A stretch of 7,790 bases of DNA from positions 1 to 7,790 of the forward strand of contig CALGFH010000297.1 in NCBI GenBank assembly GCA_937881255.1, in the 5' to 3' direction. The translations under genes and the position numbers were made by a program. This DNA comes from an uncultured Actinomycetes bacterium (GTDB taxonomy: Bacteria > Actinomycetota > CALGFH01). Positions within the stretch are counted from its first letter, which is position 1. Every line of letters begins with the position of its first letter. Shown piece by piece: positions 6,195 through 7,790 of the stretch. The notes under the pieces were generated by a model that worked only from the letters and a program-made list of their open reading frames with translations, made no database searches and was not told the origin of the DNA.

Positions 6195-7719
6195 CGAAGC
6201 CCTGTGCGGGCTCCAGGTCCGGCTTCTGGGGGCGGATCACGACCAGGGCGACCACGAACGCCAGGGCGGCGAAGGCGACCGCCAGCTGGAAGGACGTGGA
6301 GATGCCGTGGGCGAGGATCTGGTCGGCCCAGGGGGCGGGGAGCTGGCCGGTCTGCTGGAACTGGGCCTGGGCTTCGGGTGGGGCGGTGCGGAGGAAGTCG
6401 GCGACCTGGGTGGTGGCCTCGTTGCGGCTGGCGGTGCCGAAGGCGGTGACCAGGATGGAGAGGCCGAGGGAGCCGCCGACCTGCTGCATGACGTTGAGGA
6501 GGCTGGAGGCGGCGCCGGCCTCGTGGGGTGGGACGCCGGAGACGGCGACGACCGTCAGGGGGACGAACAGCAGGCCCATGCCGAGGGCGAACACGACCAT
6601 GGGGGCGAGCAGGCCCTCGACGTAGCCGCTGTCCACCGAGACCTGGGTGAGCCAGGCGAGGCCGACCACGGCGAGCAGGGCGCCGGTGGTCATCAGCCGC
6701 TTGGGGCCGAGCCTGGGCAGGGAGCGGGCGGCGAACTGGGAGGAGATGATGATGCCGGCGGTGACGGGCAGGAAGGAGAGGCCGGCCCGGAGCGGGGTGT
6801 AGCCGAGCACGTCCTGCACGAACAGGGTGAGGAAGAAGAACATGCCGAACATGGCCGCGGCCAGCGACAGCATGATGGCGTAGCTGCCGGCCCGGTTGCG
6901 GTCGGCGAACATGTGCAGCGGGGTGATGGGCTGCCTGGTCCTGGTCTCGATGGAGACGAAGACGGCCAGCAGGACGGCGGCGGCGGTGAAGGAGCCGATG
7001 GTGGTGGGGTCGGTCCAGCCGTCCTGGGCGGCGCTGATGAAGCCGTAGACCAGGGCGGTCATGCCGGCGGTGGAGGTGAGGGCGCCGGCGAGGTCGAAGC
7101 GGCCCGGCTGGCGCTCGGACTCGGTGATGTAGAGGGGGGCGAGGACGGCCAGCAGGACGCCGATGGGCACGTTGACGAACAGCACCCAGCGCCACGACAG
7201 CCACGAGGTGAGCATGCCCCCGGCGAGCAGGCCGAGGGCGCCGCCGGCGCCGGCCACGGCGCCGAAGACCCCGAAGGCGCGGTTGCGCTCGGTGCCCTCG
7301 GCGAAGTTGGTGGTGATCAGGGCCAGGGCGGTGGGGGCGGCGATGGCCCCGCCGACCCCCTGGAGGGCGCGGGCGGCCAGCAGCCAGCCGGACGAGGTGG
7401 CCAGGCCGCCCAGGAACGAGGCCAGGGTGAAGATCAGGATCCCGGCGACGAACACCCGCCGCCGGCCGAGGATGTCGCCGGCCCGGCCTCCCAGCAGGAG
7501 CAGCCCGCCGAAGGTCAGGGTGTAGGCGTTCAGCACCCAGGAGAGGTCGGTGGTGGAGAAGCCGAGGGCCTGCTGCACCTGGGGCAGGGCGATGTTCACG
7601 ATGGTGGCGTCGAGCACGACCATGAGCTGCGACGCCGCGATGACCGTGAGGGCCAGCGCGGGGTGGTACCCGCGCCGGGCCGCACCCGCGGGCCGCGTCG
7701 CGACCTCCGAGACCGCCAT
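6178..7719 (-). CDS. MFS drug/H+ antiporter, DHA2 (EmrB/QacA) family, 14 TM
   Basis: The 513-residue length and hydrophobic pattern fit the 14-TM DHA2 efflux family in the cytoplasmic membrane, which exports drugs or other hydrophobic compounds in exchange for protons. Motif D1 LDATIVNIALP at 36-46 carries the TM1 Asp37, motif A is at 77-89 (GGRAGDILGRRRV), and motif B is in TM4 (ARALQGVGGAIAAPTALALI at 117-136). The TM5 motif C region GAGGALGLLAGG at 157-168 retains the glycines but not the canonical proline. It is followed by WRWVLFVNVPIG at 176-187, also typical of the family. A soluble loop of about 45 residues lies before the last TM, with APPEAQAQFQQTGQLPAPW. ATG 7719 has GAAGGG about nine bases upstream. 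The upstream dyad suggests TetR-type repression. The 3' end overlaps the convergent reductase by 17 bases. The substrate cannot be told. Confidence 0.95.
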   Translation of the reverse strand: MAVSEVATRPAGAARRGYHPALALTVIAASQLMVVLDATIVNIALPQVQQALGFSTTDLSWVLNAYTLTFGGLLLLGGRAGDILGRRRVFVAGILIFTLASFLGGLATSSGWLLAARALQGVGGAIAAPTALALITTNFAEGTERNRAFGVFGAVAGAGGALGLLAGGMLTSWLSWRWVLFVNVPIGVLLAVLAPLYITESERQPGRFDLAGALTSTAGMTALVYGFISAAQDGWTDPTTIGSFTAAAVLLAVFVSIETRTRQPITPLHMFADRNRAGSYAIMLSLAAAMFGMFFFLTLFVQDVLGYTPLRAGLSFLPVTAGIIISSQFAARSLPRLGPKRLMTTGALLAVVGLAWLTQVSVDSGYVEGLLAPMVVFALGMGLLFVPLTVVAVSGVPPHEAGAASSLLNVMQQVGGSLGLSILVTAFGTASRNEATTQVADFLRTAPPEAQAQFQQTGQLPAPWADQILAHGISTSFQLAVAFAALAFVVALVVIRPQKPDLEPAQGFATGQP

Positions 7720-7738
7720 GGCTGTCGTCCCTTCCCTA

Positions 7739-7775
7739 GTGTACGATCGCGTTCACAATGCGAGCGACGGTACAC
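7739..7775. promoter_or_regulatory. Long dyad upstream of the MFS pump (candidate TetR-family operator)
   Basis: Arms GTGTACGATCGC (7739-7750) and GCGACGGTACAC (7764-7775) are complementary at 10 of 12 positions, with a 13-base centre. A nested dyad, TGTACG-ATCG-CGTTCA (7740-7755), matches at 5 of 6 positions and resembles TetR-family boxes. The site ends 19 bases before the MFS start codon and overlaps its probable promoter (TACACT on the minus strand could be a -10). The pump is therefore probably repressed until an inducer is present; the cognate regulator is not in the window. Confidence 0.5.
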
Positions 7776-7780
7776 CCGCC

Positions 7781-7790
7781 GTTTTAGGAA
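7781..7790 (+). promoter_or_regulatory. Possible SD of a divergent gene beyond the right edge
   Basis: TTTTAGGAA at the very end of the plus strand contains AGGA and would suit a start codon a few bases beyond position 7790. Divergent TetR-regulator/DHA2-pump pairs are common, so a tetR-type gene is the natural guess, but no coding sequence is visible. Confidence 0.25.

Noticed and set aside
5717..6625. Plus-strand frame of 302 codons over the reductase 3' half and the MFS 3' end
   Set aside because: It is out of frame with the reductase, which retains its full catalytic tetrad and cofactor loop, and the product has no recognisable domain.
5960..7204. Minus-strand frame of 414 codons overlapping the MFS gene
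   Set aside because: The product is R/P/H-rich and out of frame with a clear 14-TM transporter; a shadow.

Overview
The window looks like a chromosomal segment from a high-GC Actinomycetota. G and C dominate the third codon positions, purine-rich Shine-Dalgarno (SD) sites stand before several starts, and the families present (UPF0182 membrane protein, TPR-LuxR regulator with an FAD oxidoreductase, AKR5-like reductase, DHA2 efflux pump) are common in that phylum. This is inference from protein style and base composition, because no rRNA or other marker gene is present. I see no tRNA, rRNA, CRISPR array, transposase or phage gene.

Layout, left to right. (1) Positions 1-736, minus strand: the N-terminal quarter of a UPF0182-family multi-pass membrane protein that runs off the left edge. 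(2) Positions 791-886, minus strand: a 31-codon reading frame with a strong SD whose sequence resembles only the extreme N-terminus of a metallo-beta-lactamase-fold hydrolase, probably the stump of a deleted gene. (3) Positions 887-1385: about 500 bases without a convincing gene, holding an AT-rich island with a small dyad, an 8-bp inverted repeat and one copy of a roughly 40-bp repeat. (4) Positions 1386-2243, plus strand: an SMP-30/gluconolactonase-like beta-propeller enzyme. A second copy of the 40-bp repeat lies just beyond its 3' end, so the repeats bracket this gene in direct orientation. (5) Positions 2351-5293, minus strand: a TPR-LuxR regulator followed by an FAD-dependent oxidoreductase 78 bases downstream, with a palindrome over the regulator's stop codon. 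(6) Positions 5400-6194, plus strand: an aldo/keto reductase divergent from the regulator. (7) Positions 6178-7719, minus strand: a 14-TM DHA2-family drug/H+ antiporter, convergent with the reductase and overlapping its 3' end by 17 bases. (8) Positions 7720-7790: the pump's upstream region with a long dyad typical of TetR operators, and a possible SD for a divergent gene just outside the window.

How the genes may work together. The clearest unit is the regulator-oxidoreductase pair: the LuxR protein probably controls the oxidoreductase gene through the palindrome between them, and perhaps also the divergent reductase through a second dyad at 5359-5374. The efflux pump appears to be a separate, TetR-controlled unit. 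SMP-30-like hydrolase, FAD oxidoreductase, aldo/keto reductase and exporter together resemble a small-molecule oxidation/detoxification neighbourhood, but no substrate can be read from the sequence and no complete new system is evident. The most unusual items are the repeat pair around the SMP-30 gene, the hydrolase stump, and the regulatory palindromes.
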